Positions 37,601 through 42,461 of a stretch of 42,485 nt of DNA are shown here, piece after piece. The stretch is from Chara braunii (taxonomy: Eukaryota; Streptophyta; Charophyceae; Charales; Characeae): assembly GCA_003427395.1 (NCBI GenBank), contig BFEA01000019.1, positions 3,665,378 through 3,707,862 of the forward strand, given 5' to 3'. The position numbers and the translations under genes were made by a program. The notes beneath the pieces are model-generated. The model saw only the letters and a list, made by a program, of their open reading frames with translations, did no database searches and was not told the DNA's origin. Numbering within the stretch: position 1 is the first letter of the stretch; every line of letters starts with the position of its first letter.

Positions 37601-38133
37601 ACGACAACGACATCTGCGAAGAAACAGAAGCAGCCATCGAACTTGAGACGGAACGCATCGCGGCGAACGCCAGCACAGCAGAGAAGGAACCATCGGCAAG
37701 CACCCGGCAAAACGCGGTTGATTTGTGTCCTGGGCAAGATGCCAACGTAGAGCAGGAGACGGAGAAAGATAAAGATGAAACAGAGACAGAGACAGAGAGG
37801 GACAATACAGTGGCAGCCGAAACGTTTTGGGGCGATGACGAATGGGCTAGTCGTTTGCTAGCAATGAAGCGGTTCAACTCCTGGCTGGATCACGAGCTCG
37901 GGAGTCAGTGGGAAGGATTCAATTTCTCGGATTTGGACCTCGTGGCCCTTCTCAACGAAATGTATAAGATTGTGGAGGACATGAAGCGCTCTCATTCCGA
38001 CTGGACGAACAATATGTTAGATGCGAGGAGAGATTGGATTACAAAGTGGGATTCCAACCAGGGTCTGGAAGAATTACTCAGAATGGTAGTAGCAGCTCAG
38101 AAGGCGGCAATTCCTCCTCCTGATCAAAGTTGA
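9958..38133 (+). CDS. Giant IQ-motif / coiled-coil protein (about 8,178 aa), join 9958..25698, 27092..27139, 29386..38133
   Basis: Three blocks join in phase 0 across ATG|gtaagt ... ttgcag|GCA and CAG|gtgagt ... catccag|GCT. Splicing completes two IQ motifs: IQASWRRCM|ARRAY and LQ|AVVRGYFVRK, with 23 residues between their IQ/LQ pairs, as in tandem calmodulin-binding IQ arrays. Domain order (residues from the ATG at 9958): basic, NLS-like N-terminus; poly-Pro tracts (about 123-134 and 261-316); a very long acidic, Ser-rich, probably disordered region with poly-Glu (about 1192-1240) and Asp-rich (about 1287-1331) stretches; a short coiled coil (3482-3529); a Lys/Glu-rich stretch; the IQ pair (5239-5276); coiled coils (about 5590-5842 and 6347-7138); and a Trp-rich C-terminus (about 8077-8172). 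No motor, kinase, calponin-homology or enzyme domain was seen, so a calmodulin-regulated scaffold or cytoskeletal linker is inference. The 5' end is uncertain: 9958 is the first in-frame ATG after a stop at 9820-9822, its context is weak, and upstream exons are possible. Existence of the gene is well supported; its function is unknown. Confidence 0.85.
10738..10905 (+). repeat. Poly-proline / CCT-rich tract (coding)
   Basis: A CTCCTCCT-type trinucleotide run encodes PPPFPPSPPPPTPPP...PPPPPPPP (residues about 261-316). A shorter tract lies at 10324-10360. Such tracts can bind profilin, SH3-like or WW-type domains, but no adjoining FH2 or WH2 motif was seen, so this does not make the protein a formin. 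Confidence 0.8.
13530..13948 (+). repeat. Glu- and Asp-rich low-complexity coding tracts
   Basis: A GAG/GAA-rich stretch encodes a Glu-rich block (about 13530-13675). About 140 nt later a GATGATGAT stretch encodes Asp with interspersed His and Gly (GDHDGDHDINDD). The second resembles acidic, divalent-cation-binding low-complexity sequence, but there is no canonical EF-hand loop. Confidence 0.75.
15268..15396 (+). repeat. Duplicated FQV..DA.KR.T.KKKK unit (coding)
   Basis: FQVVTIDADKRATKKKKI is followed at once by FQVKAMDAEKRVTTKKKK (residues about 1771-1813), a two-unit tandem. Each unit ends in a Lys cluster that could act as a nuclear localisation signal. A Ser/Thr-rich tract lies just upstream (about 15170-15265). 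Confidence 0.65.
20401..20541 (+). other. Short coiled coil with a 14-residue repeat (coding, exon 1)
   Basis: Residues about 3482-3529 contain three consecutive 14-residue units beginning LVQSLQKALDEERN, LVKSLQKSLSEEQM and LVEQLRAML. This equals two heptads per unit with Leu in core positions. It is the only clear coiled coil inside the otherwise disordered-looking exon 1 product, and could serve as an oligomerisation point. Confidence 0.6.
22303..22401 (+). repeat. Perfect-frame 33-nt tandem repeat, 3 units (coding)
   Basis: Three head-to-tail 33-nt units each encode LSAVLVDQPPF (residues 4116-4148). The units differ only at a few silent sites (caa/cag, tca/tcg, tta/cta), so this is a recent in-frame expansion. 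Copy number is likely to vary between strains. Confidence 0.9.
22609..22945 (+). repeat. Duplicated 60-odd-residue unit (coding)
   Basis: Two successive segments align: VLQAAASIFRSPTVEIVDSC...VLPGEGRLPAEEE and VLRAASSIVHSVMMEVVDFG...ALPGEGRQPAEEE. The nucleotide stretch CTTCCAGGCGAAGGCAGG is identical in both. A weaker third relative (VQDVANILGPLKTEKVDGC) precedes them. This shows growth of the gene by tandem duplication. Confidence 0.7.
24292..24402 (+). repeat. Duplicated DLxMHFKTE unit (coding)
   Basis: DLQMHFKTE and DLPMHFKTE recur 25 residues apart, separated by AKRDAKRDA. The nucleotide copies (ATGCATTTCAAGACAGAGG) are identical over 19 nt, so the duplication is recent. Confidence 0.7.
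26233..26343. mobile_element. Palindromic MITE, copy 2 (in intron 1 of the giant gene)
   Basis: A complete copy of 111 bp with ends CTACAGTCTTCACCCG and CGGGTGAAGACGGTAG, inner arms ATTATAGCTGTAT and ATACAGCTATAAT, and central GGGGCAACTTCCGCTCC. It lies in the transcribed strand of intron 1, so the pre-mRNA would contain a hairpin of more than 40 bp. Confidence 0.85.
26436..26600 (+). repeat. GGGA/GGAG low-complexity tract (intron 1)
   Basis: Purine-only sequence of GGGA, GGAGGGA and GAGAGGGAGG modules. It could form G-rich or triplex structures. Confidence 0.85.
26731..26957. mobile_element. AGTACTGGTGG-family TIR element, copy 4 (intron 1)
   Basis: The left end contains CCAGTACAGTAC and the right end GTACTGTACTGGTGGTTTAA, an inverted repeat. 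The interior (GCCGTCGCCAGCCATTTTG) is GC-richer than the intron around it. It lies between the GGGA tract and exon 2. Confidence 0.55.
27092..27139 (+). CDS. Coding exon 2 (48 nt, 16 codons) linking the two IQ motifs
   Basis: This micro-exon encodes ARRAYERQLYLIEKLQ. It is flanked by a good acceptor (attattgcag) and a consensus donor (CAG|gtgagt), both in phase 0. Its first residues complete IQ1 (IQxxxRRxxxRRxxY) and its last two, LQ, start IQ2 (LQxxxRGxxxRKY). Skipping it would keep the frame but fuse the first nine residues of IQ1 to the tail of IQ2. That makes it a natural candidate for regulated splicing, although no alternative transcript can be seen from DNA. Confidence 0.82.
28019..28323 (+). 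repeat. Composite direct and inverted repeat block in intron 2
   Basis: A 49-nt unit (GCGCTTCAGACAAGACTGGC...TTAACGGCG) occurs at 28019-28067 and 28251-28299. A 25-nt unit (GACTCGGCGAGTAAATTG...) occurs at 28081-28105 and 28299-28323. Between them, the 13-mer GGGTCACGTTAAT is repeated four times (28151-28202), and ATCACAGTTTAACGGCG is inverted as CGCCGTTAAACTGTGAT. It looks like duplication with internal rearrangement. Confidence 0.8.
28429..28860 (+). repeat. Direct repeat pair CGGGACACAAA..CACGCAGCGCAAGAACA, about 400 bp apart
   Basis: The two copies (28429-28463 and 28830-28860) differ mainly in A-run length. The 370 bp between them is pyrimidine-rich and has no recognisable coding content. 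It might be an insertion bounded by a duplicated target or a small composite element. LTR status is not supported. Confidence 0.45.
29386..38133 (+). CDS. Coding exon 3 (terminal, 2,915 codons plus TGA)
   Basis: It starts with AVVRGYFVRKYSPRA, the body of the second IQ motif, then a basic helix-like segment (RARARALEAER; RQRRRIRQAALARARMRSK) and a Ser/Gly-rich linker. The first coiled-coil block (about 30364-31120) is rich in EERRKAE-type sequence. A linker of about 500 residues follows, then the main coiled coil (about 32635-35010) with a 32-residue repeat, a charged EE/RE-rich tail, a low-complexity region with two DMxWxFExGxLxD motifs, and a Trp-rich C-terminal segment. The stop is TGA at 38131-38133. 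The composition resembles trichohyalin-like or single-alpha-helix proteins, so database hits over the coil may reflect composition rather than ancestry. Confidence 0.87.
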   Translation, partial: AVVRGYFVRKYSPRAVWFMGQIVRARARALEAERAMSIIASGGEEPVVDMVHQFESVEVRQRRRIRQAALARARMRSKSWREGSGRWSDLGSSSGSGRLWSGDGGESSSGELATATSITVDPRRSSGNAWGITDEFRDIGTDTEEKGSKGSKGGFKWKDKRLEQLQERIAKAEAGLAKARARKARVNASERRPWSVLAAIKEGKWSGRSADQHSRSVVKVSPGTEKSTELPPATVSPAKKMGWSSGPKVLSSGPQSVPRKSPEPSLTVADDEKKEKGSGSGRGRKNLGAKIDELYGKTLGRSWGKHKGQQQVVGSDVADTEGQPEDQRRQELEQAAEKEEESVRKLADLREAQKLASLRRDEDRTAARERKAARSAERRRDAEQAAERRREIQNLWEQRRKAEETLRRREEAEQLRGTEATSLTSLKARNSGRAEAVESGGAASELQKQLEKFSARRRRTELAEEERRKAEKSGELRALDMRIEMLEKEDGMKRAAAQAADLKRQFEMAEEARREAERAEAERSEAQMLTQGQKDVEKAAKLHSDLIRKELLRREREKAAEQSNELERTLAVIRDGVKALGRRRQPNSKMQNVSPLDDLRPKQDNAEKVDTKEEGSSEEPEDEVGRIARSAQTRSLTPAAGPSSVLAAVSHPGKEDEEGSFMLRNGEEKRAKPGKNVGRLFPESFAGDGGEQAHQSSDNQLQSGTERVQSEMEEMAVSELRSTQQKVLNRDEREKGDEEEVRISGDGNAPGTVVSGEPEMHVLEAQGERSIKRNADIRNPESVPVTKQVRSTTVAMRIAQLQKQATVQKSRTEEASSVHVPVGGPKREPTIEERKEKKGVVEALKPVASLKGAWQGTTHLVVAPQKPGELGVSMEKKAGEAPMPVSDLKEASQGEAHAAEATQKLVENEDLKMVKKLLQKVSKAVHMGGSKGGVASKMWQPPEKTEHRPSKVRVASALLDIGAQKADQLLLEAVKARSLRWESDDTGALQVNSKKAEQLGREQSLPSVTKIDSQKGRDFDSKIRKDLKKVFDMKGQDQMWVKTTPLSSRVKMREETGMENQLWDHSSGKATANKDAKSPRLQQGEKEDQAWLEVERHEQMRREAEKKAEKLRAEIEKRIEELTLATEREQQLWLEVEREEQVQLESKLRAQQLRLEAERRLQQVALDTEIEERRQLETKQRAEELRLEAERRLEEMTQNTEKEEQMQLEAKRRAEELRMEAEKRLAELAVEAEREQQRQLKAKKRAQELRLEAERRLEQVVLDAEREEQAQLHLKRRTEELRLQAERRAEQLKLDAEREGQLRLEAERRAEELVQEAEREEQARVEAERRAEQLLQEAEKRVELLSEEVKKDDRMKLEAERRTEQFRTEAQRQEQLRREAEKRVEQMRREAEEQEVARLEAEKAAEVLLKDAERRVEMLQLAGARDEKLRLEAEKRLQQLRLEACQKQYLRREAERKVEHLGIALEREEHAWLQVERAGKQLLFEAEKRVNQLHLEAERDKELRLEAERKAAQLRMEADTRAKELQRTAEKEEKLRKEAEQRVEQLREEVQRRFEMLRQEVEKQQQLQVIAEQKAEEMHLEAERAKQLREDAESRVKERQMAAQREKQQLLAAERAEQQRRQAEMEEEMKLEASRKEQMRLEAQMRTEKLQLAAARRVEQLRLEAEREEQLWKQAEEQAAQLQLEAERGNHLRLEAERRANQLREMRLEAERKAEELRLEAEREDQLCLEAEMRAQQFRTEAEQRARQLRLDTKRKLELQRLESELVNQIRLEAEKEDSMRLEVLRMTEQLRLEAEREEVLRFKLEMQAEKARMQSKREERARLQADLKTKQVRMQAERERRAQLEAEKLEMLQQESERVQQLRLGVSRNKERRTPPPLRENKKSKSRREETLELRATSEERLHRQREAEILDQFTARVDATEENQSVRVERAELLHLLQESARGRLSGTRKPEQLETESKDEKQAKLEGKREGQLELEEAEMEHLPWETERGEEILQDSTRESQIWLEVWKEEELLLKPMREGEPRPDATNEENMHLEAKSAGHLSPEREKDDQLCLKGEKREQANIIMACERESWKGVEEVREDLLCRWLEEEEELQLEEARECMLSLEAQMEEGLCQEEGRNYLLFEEGKAAERSQNQAERAQVKTGIKWMTDGLPHHQEPHAGDDVQSEQLMRCQEKRHGDADGRTKALGGETHSEQRAPSTARKQQEQLPTQRERGQGWQSLRKRDGALQASQEDGDDRSNGKKGREKGNGGNKEQHLLSDGLRRLAEAEGELCREAGMVEEMIRLKRNRGMEEEDGASHSHTLYPGQPTTSTEQPRTDPPKATMTANAGRQNTLELTRQTEDSSEQREREPGPQKSSKGKGDVLTSRLFGAARTQGKPEGGVDMQWSFEVGVLRDGGDTVEGVPGTGVQQLRATATCREAARLGAGANEGEDPTVQTQTLSAAERHPEDGRVEDEAHGLLWREMHAAVDIATEARRVGKESSDEDEGTCIHVEKPARRREQPHLRIENVMEEAQHHTWPLLQGCTPRRSAALDWSAADPPTDRLVNKRKADDLSQRQSEKEQGQDQSSEARGPTLDSQRVGAAIRRESDKLGRNGGSVIDLVGQTERRTEELRRQREKEGEGCQQLSRRKRVEWKSDSICNSDFRGKAPERHQEDGVVSDMGWMFESGILKDDHQTAISDRRTTRTPPPTTATEELSLFGDSTEQAGHPVVRAESSSCRREHDSKAEAPKREHDNDICEETEAAIELETERIAANASTAEKEPSASTRQNAVDLCPGQDANVEQETEKDKDETETETERDNTVAAETFWGDDEWASRLLAMKRFNSWLDHELGSQWEGFNFSDLDLVALLNEMYKIVEDMKRSHSDWTNNMLDARRDWITKWDSNQGLEELLRMVVAAQKAAIPPPDQS
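30364..31120 (+). other. First coiled-coil block of exon 3 (coding)
   Basis: About 250 residues dense in Glu, Arg, Lys and Ala (for example EQAAEKEEESVRKLADL and ERRKAEKSGELRALDMRIE), with no Pro for long stretches, as expected of an extended helix. It lacks the strict 32-residue period of the second block and is separated from it by about 500 residues of mixed, Pro-containing linker. Confidence 0.6.
32635..35010 (+). repeat. Coding 32-residue (96-nt) repeat coiled coil in exon 3
   Basis: The encoded coil repeats with a 32-residue period: QLE.K.RAEELRLEAERRL.E...DAEREEQ. At least six successive units in the first part keep Leu at positions 2, 13, 24 and 34 (spacing 11, 11, 10), which is a hendecad-like pattern rather than plain heptads. 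Later units drift but keep the RLEAER core. The nucleotide repeats are diverged, so this is an old, selected protein repeat rather than a fresh minisatellite. A long, stiff, highly charged helix or coiled coil is expected. Confidence 0.75.
36550..36588 (+). other. First DMxWxFExGxLxD motif (coding)
   Basis: It encodes DMQWSFEVGVLRD within low-complexity linker. A second copy with the same spacing of Asp, Met, Trp, Phe, Glu, Gly and Leu lies 277 residues later. The flanking sequence of the two copies is not obviously similar, which suggests a conserved short linear motif rather than a simple local duplication. Confidence 0.55.
37381..37419 (+). other. Second DMxWxFExGxLxD motif (coding)
   Basis: It encodes DMGWMFESGILKD. 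Compared with the first copy, D, M, W, F, E, G, L and D are identical and V/I and R/K are conservative changes. It lies about 135 residues before the Trp-rich C-terminal segment. Confidence 0.55.
37827..38110 (+). other. Trp-rich C-terminal segment (coding), probably a folded domain
   Basis: The last about 95 residues differ sharply from the rest: seven Trp, regular hydrophobic spacing and normal complexity (WGDDEWASRLLAMKRF, then FNFSDLDLVALLNEMYKI and HSDWTNNMLDARRDW). It looks like a small helical domain. I do not recognise it. It is the best part of the protein for a homology search, because the coils will give compositional matches. Confidence 0.55.
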
Positions 38134-38374
38134 AGAATGGGGAATGAAGTTACGAGACAGCCGCCCCCGCTGAAACGAACGCGCTGATCTCCAAACACTA
38201 TTGAAGTGTATTTTGATTGCGCTCTTGTGTTTTACATACTGTGAGTTGTGGAAGTTGGTCTCAAACGGGGGGTTAGAAGCATACGCAGAAAAGCTGCAGC
38301 AGCTCAGAACGTGACAATTCCTCCTCCTCCTCCTCCTCCACCTCCTCCTCCTGGAGGTTGAAGAGTGCAGAATG
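38040..38374 (+). repeat. Degraded duplicate of the end of the coding region in the 3' flank
   Basis: Sequence around the stop codon (38060-38137: AACCAGGGTCTGGAAG, AGCAGCTCAGAA, CAATTCCTCCTCCT, GTTGAAGA) recurs about 207 bp downstream (38263-38370: AACGGGGGGTTAGAAG, AGCAGCTCAGAA, CAATTCCTCCTCCT, GTTGAAGA). The second copy has an expanded CCT run (38320-38352). Read in the same frame it gives AAAQNVTIPPPP...GG and a stop at 38359, parallel to VAAQKAAIPPPDQS and stop. Confidence 0.7.
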
Positions 38375-38485
38375 CACATAATGGGTGTTCCAGAAGTGCA
38401 GCAGGACGTTTTCTGAAGAGGATTAATAATAGGCAGACACCACAGAACACATTGCAAAGTGTCCTGGTGAGCTCCTGAGGAGTGT

Positions 38486-38549
<64 letters not shown>

Positions 38550-39231
38550 TCCTGTTGATGCGCTATGCTGACGATGATGGAGATGGTCCATCGTGACCAT
38601 TCGACATGGTGATCAGGGTCACGACAGACAGACGGGGGAGAGAGAGAGAGAGAGGGAGGGAGCTCCAGAGGGAGGGAGGAAGCGAGAAAAGAGTTCAAAA
38701 CAGTATTGTGTTGTTATAAATACAACTCTTTTGCAGTGAGGAGATCTGCGCAGCGATGAGATGCCTGCAGGGACTCTCAGTTCAGTGCTTTTTTTTTTCT
38801 TTTTTTTTTTGTCATTTTGTGTGTGCAACTCTTGGCTGGGTTTAACTCGCTACAGCCGTAGGATTGTGTTGTGGATATAATGTTGTTTTTTGACCTTTTT
38901 TTTTTTTTTTTTTTTTTTTGCTGTGTTGTGGATATAATGTAAAGCTGATGCAGTTAAAAAAGCGAGGTCATGATGACAGACTGGCGAGGTCTAAAACTAG
39001 CACGATAGAGTGTCGATACGTGCTTTTTCTTTTTATGCTTTTGGGTTTGCTTTCATTTATTGGCTAGCTTACGCATTCATCGTCACACCTTCAGAATGGA
39101 CCAATCGTCAAGGAAATGAGATGCGATAGAACGATGGAAAATGCGGTAGCACCACATGTTTTAGGGGTGAGACCCTACGACTTTTCCTCGTCCCGGACTA
39201 CAATCATGGTACACACAATAATCCTCCTTCC
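38134..39231. other. 3' flank of the giant gene
   Basis: Beyond the duplicated gene end and the (AG)n arrays there is a long T-run (about 38898-38920) flanked by two copies of TGTTGTGGATATAATGT (near 38867 and 38925), i.e. a short duplication around a homopolymer. Candidate polyadenylation-like AATAAT occurs at 38427. No protein gene recognised. Confidence 0.5.
38488..38545 (+). repeat. (AG)n microsatellite
   Basis: Perfect AG dinucleotide run of about 29 units; a shorter run follows at about 38638-38655. Confidence 0.97.
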
Positions 39232-39356
39232 ATCTTCACCCGAATAACACGCCCGCCGCCCGGTCATTATAGCCGTATTTACTATTTACTATTTGGGCCA
39301 ACTGTCTGTCCAGATGCAGCCATAATGACCGGGCGTTCTGTTCGGGTTGAAGACGG
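39232..39356. mobile_element. Palindromic MITE, copy 3
   Basis: The ends are TCTTCACCCGAATAAC and GTTCGGGTTGAAGACGG, and the inner arms are CGGTCATTATAGCCGTAT and GCAGCCATAATGACCGGG. The centre has a small tandem duplication (ATTTACTATTTACTATTTGGG), which makes this the longest copy. Confidence 0.82.
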
Positions 39357-40206
39357 ACTCAGATTAGGGACGGACAAGGTTGAGGCAGGCAGGTTGGCAG
39401 ATTAGGGACCGGACCAACTTGTCTCCGCAAAGTATCGGTCATAGCCTCGTAGGAGGAGATAGGCTGGTGTGATGATGATTCCTTCATAACCTACATTCGT
39501 TAGCCGTTGCGCATACATATTCCAGTCTTGATACGTTGGACATTTGCTACCGACTCCAGCGAGTCTACGGCACTAATATTTTTCTATTTTATTTATTTGC
39601 AAGTGCGGTCTGTTAGCACCATTTGGCGTCGTTGACCGGCCCTGTTCATCGTCGACTTGTGGGAGCGTCGGAGCGATAGCAGAGAGGACCACCACCGAGC
39701 ATGACCCCCATTTGCGGAGCGCATCGTTGCCCACTGGCCAGCATCCACTTAAGGGCGTCGCCACACCACTCTTGAAATGTGAATAAAGACGAAGTTCTGG
39801 CGGCTGCATCTGGCCATGTTCTACTGGTAAGTTCACTCTTCTCATTTTGCACATTCGGGAGTGGTGTGGCTATCCCCTAAGTATGCGTTCCATAAATGCG
39901 AACGCATTCATAGACCCCGTAAGTATGTGTTCCATAAATGTGAATGCATTCATAGACCCCGTAACGACTGACTCAAAAGAGGAGAGTACGATCGATTTCA
40001 TGCTAAACGTATGCATATCGGTTTGCCGCTATGGTCATTATGCTAAACATAGCATATCGGTTGTCGCTATAGTCATGCTCTCTCCCCCTCGTGACACAAG
40101 GTCTCCCTTGTGCTTCTCTTCTGCTTCGAGATATCTACAGCTTGGACGTTTTCCAACGCGGCAGTAGAGCGCAACAAACAGATTCGGAGACTGATCCTGC
40201 CAGATC
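39357..40206. other. Intergenic region with short tandem duplications
   Basis: CCCTAAGTATGCGTTCCATAAATGCG..CATTCATAGACC is duplicated (about 39876-39960), and ATGCTAAACRTA-GCATATCGGTT...CGCTATRGTCAT is duplicated (about 40000-40077). TTTGGCGTCGTTGACCGG near 39617 resembles the start of the region just inside the 5' LTR of plant Ty3/gypsy elements, but no LTR or polyprotein was found. No gene recognised. Confidence 0.4.
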
Positions 40207-40305
40207 CTACCGTCTTCACCCGAATAGAACATAATGTACGGGTTTTATGGCGGTATCTAGACTGAAAGTTGGCCCAAATGCGTTCTATTCAGTGGAAGAC
40301 GGTAG
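40207..40305. mobile_element. Palindromic MITE, copy 4
   Basis: The ends, CTACCGTCTTCACCCG and AGTGGAAGACGGTAG, define the full terminal inverted repeat beginning CTACCGTCTTC. The inner half is degraded (GGTTTTATGGCGGTATC), but GTTGGCCCAAATG at the centre and GTTCTATTC in the right arm are kept. No clear target-site duplication. Confidence 0.8.
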
Positions 40306-40646
40306 GCCGCCAGGGTTGTGCCTCCCTCTTGTTCGGCAGGCCAAGGAGGGCCCTGGGCCAAGGGATAGGGCCAAAATGAAAGACGAAATGTGGTTCCTCC
40401 AGAATGGGCCGCGGACTTCTAAGTGGTATGGGTTGTACCGCATGGGACTGGGACTAGCACACCGCAGAATGAACCAGAATAGATCAGGGAGGGGCGGAAA
40501 GGGGAGAGGGGGGGGGGGGGGGGAAGGAGAAGCAATCAATCCAAGGCAGGAAAAGATTCTTGGGGCAGATTTGTTGTCAGCAAAGTGCATCATAGTGTGT
40601 GCTTGGTGCAGATTTGCCCTTGCATGCCATAGGTTCAGAAGAGAAG

Positions 40647-40650
<4 letters not shown>

Positions 40651-40711
<61 letters not shown>

Positions 40712-40807
40712 CAATTGAGTGAAAGGGGAATAGAAGGTTAAGTTTGTGAAGGTATGCCTGGGCCCTGTTATCTTACCTGAATCAGTTTCAGGTTCAGGCT
40801 AGATAGG

Positions 40808-40851
<44 letters not shown>

Positions 40852-40920
40852 TAGACAGATAGACAGATAGATAGACAAACAGATAGATTGATGGACAGAT
40901 AAATTCAGATAGATTAGATA

Positions 40921-40973
<53 letters not shown>
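40651..40973 (+). repeat. Compound (GA)n-(GATA/GACA)n-(GA)n microsatellite cluster
   Basis: (AG)n at 40651-40708, GATA/GACA tetranucleotides at about 40801-40924, and (GA)n at 40925-40973. Confidence 0.95.
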
Positions 40974-40977
<4 letters not shown>

Positions 40978-42386
40978 CTGAGATGTGGGTGGCATGCTGT
41001 GCTGTGTTTAGGTTTGAAGTCCAGAGATATTTACGTAATTTGTAGGCGTTGTTTTTCTTTTCGTGACTTGTTTCAAGTTTTTTTCTTTCGATGTTGTAGC
41101 TTGCTAGATCCAGTGGGGTGACTTGGCCATACCGTTGTGGGTTTTGAATCTATGGTGCCATCACAGAGGGGAAAGATGTACAGAGATATGACTCTCAGGT
41201 TTTGATTACCACGTTTCTTTGTTCTGCTTTTTTCCCCCACGTTTCTAGTCCACATTTTTATAACATTTTTAATTTTTTATAACATTTTTCATTATGGGTT
41301 CTTATATTTTTCGAGTCCTGCCGTTCATTGTATCTGGCAACCCTGGATTCTCAAGTCAGCAATGGCTTTGTCAGTCTTAGTTGGTTTCACACTTGGCTGG
41401 TTTTCCTTTTTTGGTTTTTCCCCCTCCAAAGTCCAAACAAACCGTCAAGGTCGTATTCGAAACTTTGCATTTTTTTGAATATGGCGTTAACGGCATTTTT
41501 TTTTTTTTTTGCCGCATTTATAATGACAAAGTACACACTGACACTTGGACTTTCCTGGATGTATCTACCTGCAACTCCAGTTCTCCATTTTGTGATTCCC
41601 CCCCTCTTTTCTTACTCTAAGAGTAAAGGGTTGTTTGCAGGATAGCTCTGTATGATCTACGTTGGTGGTTGAGAATCTTGAGATTGTCGTTCGTGTAGCC
41701 AGCTCTGAGCAAATCAGTCGGTGGGACACTTTACGCTTCTCCACAATCCACAATCCACAATCCAAGATAGAGTCCTCTGCTGGACCTTGCTGGTGAGATT
41801 AGGATATATCTTCAAAGTTCAGCGTCGGAGACGACGACTTGCCTTCGTCCATGTTCTAATCACGTGCATTGATCTTAAGATTAGATATTGTGAGCTAAAG
41901 ATGAATGTAATTTCAGACGAAAGAAAAAAAGGGGGGGGGGGGGGGGCTTCAAAAAAGAAACCCACATGTCAGAGTAATTAATTAAATAGAAATGAAGGAA
42001 GGAAGGAAGGAAGGAAGGAAGGAAGGAAGGAAGGAAGGAAGAAAGAAAGAAAGGAAAAAGTGACCCGCACGTCAGAACTCTGAATTAGGAAAAAGAGGAG
42101 AGTCTCAAATAGCGTTGTTGTTCGCTATACTAGGGCATTTAGGCACATGATATGATAACATTTTCAATGTCATTCATTATATAAAGTTTTATAAACTTGA
42201 AACTTTGGAAAAAAAAGATTAGAAAATCATCCATCAATACTCTCAATGGGGTACTAATTAATGTTTTGCTTGCTTTCTTGCAGCTTTTGCTTCTTTTTTT
42301 ATTGATGGACTGTAACTGTGTGGTGGTGTGCGTACCATCGGGGGACGGCTGGTGAGCTCACCTCACATTTTGCCATTAGCTGTGCA
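40974..42386. other. Gene-free terminal region
   Basis: T-rich unique sequence with a small CACAATC triplication (about 41741-41762) and the GGAA array. Open frames (for example 41328-41645) are Phe-rich products of T-runs with no recognisable domain. Confidence 0.5.
41994..42053 (+). repeat. (GGAA)n microsatellite
   Basis: About 11 GGAA/GAAG units followed by GAAA units; a poly-G run lies just upstream (about 41931-41946). Confidence 0.95.
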
Positions 42387-42418
42387 CAGAGAGAGAGAGA
42401 GAGAGAGAGGGAGAAGGC

Positions 42419-42458
<40 letters not shown>
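42387..42458 (+). repeat. (GA)n microsatellite
   Basis: A GA dinucleotide run interrupted once by GGGAGAAGGCGG, near the window end. Confidence 0.95.

Positions 42459-42461
<3 letters not shown>

Noticed and set aside
9958-38133. Myosin, kinesin or ASPM-type protein because of tandem IQ motifs and coil
   Set aside because: No P-loop motor motifs, no calponin-homology region and only two IQ motifs were seen.
41328-41645. Small membrane protein gene
   Set aside because: The hydrophobic Phe-rich frame is produced by T-runs, with no promoter, introns or recognisable family.
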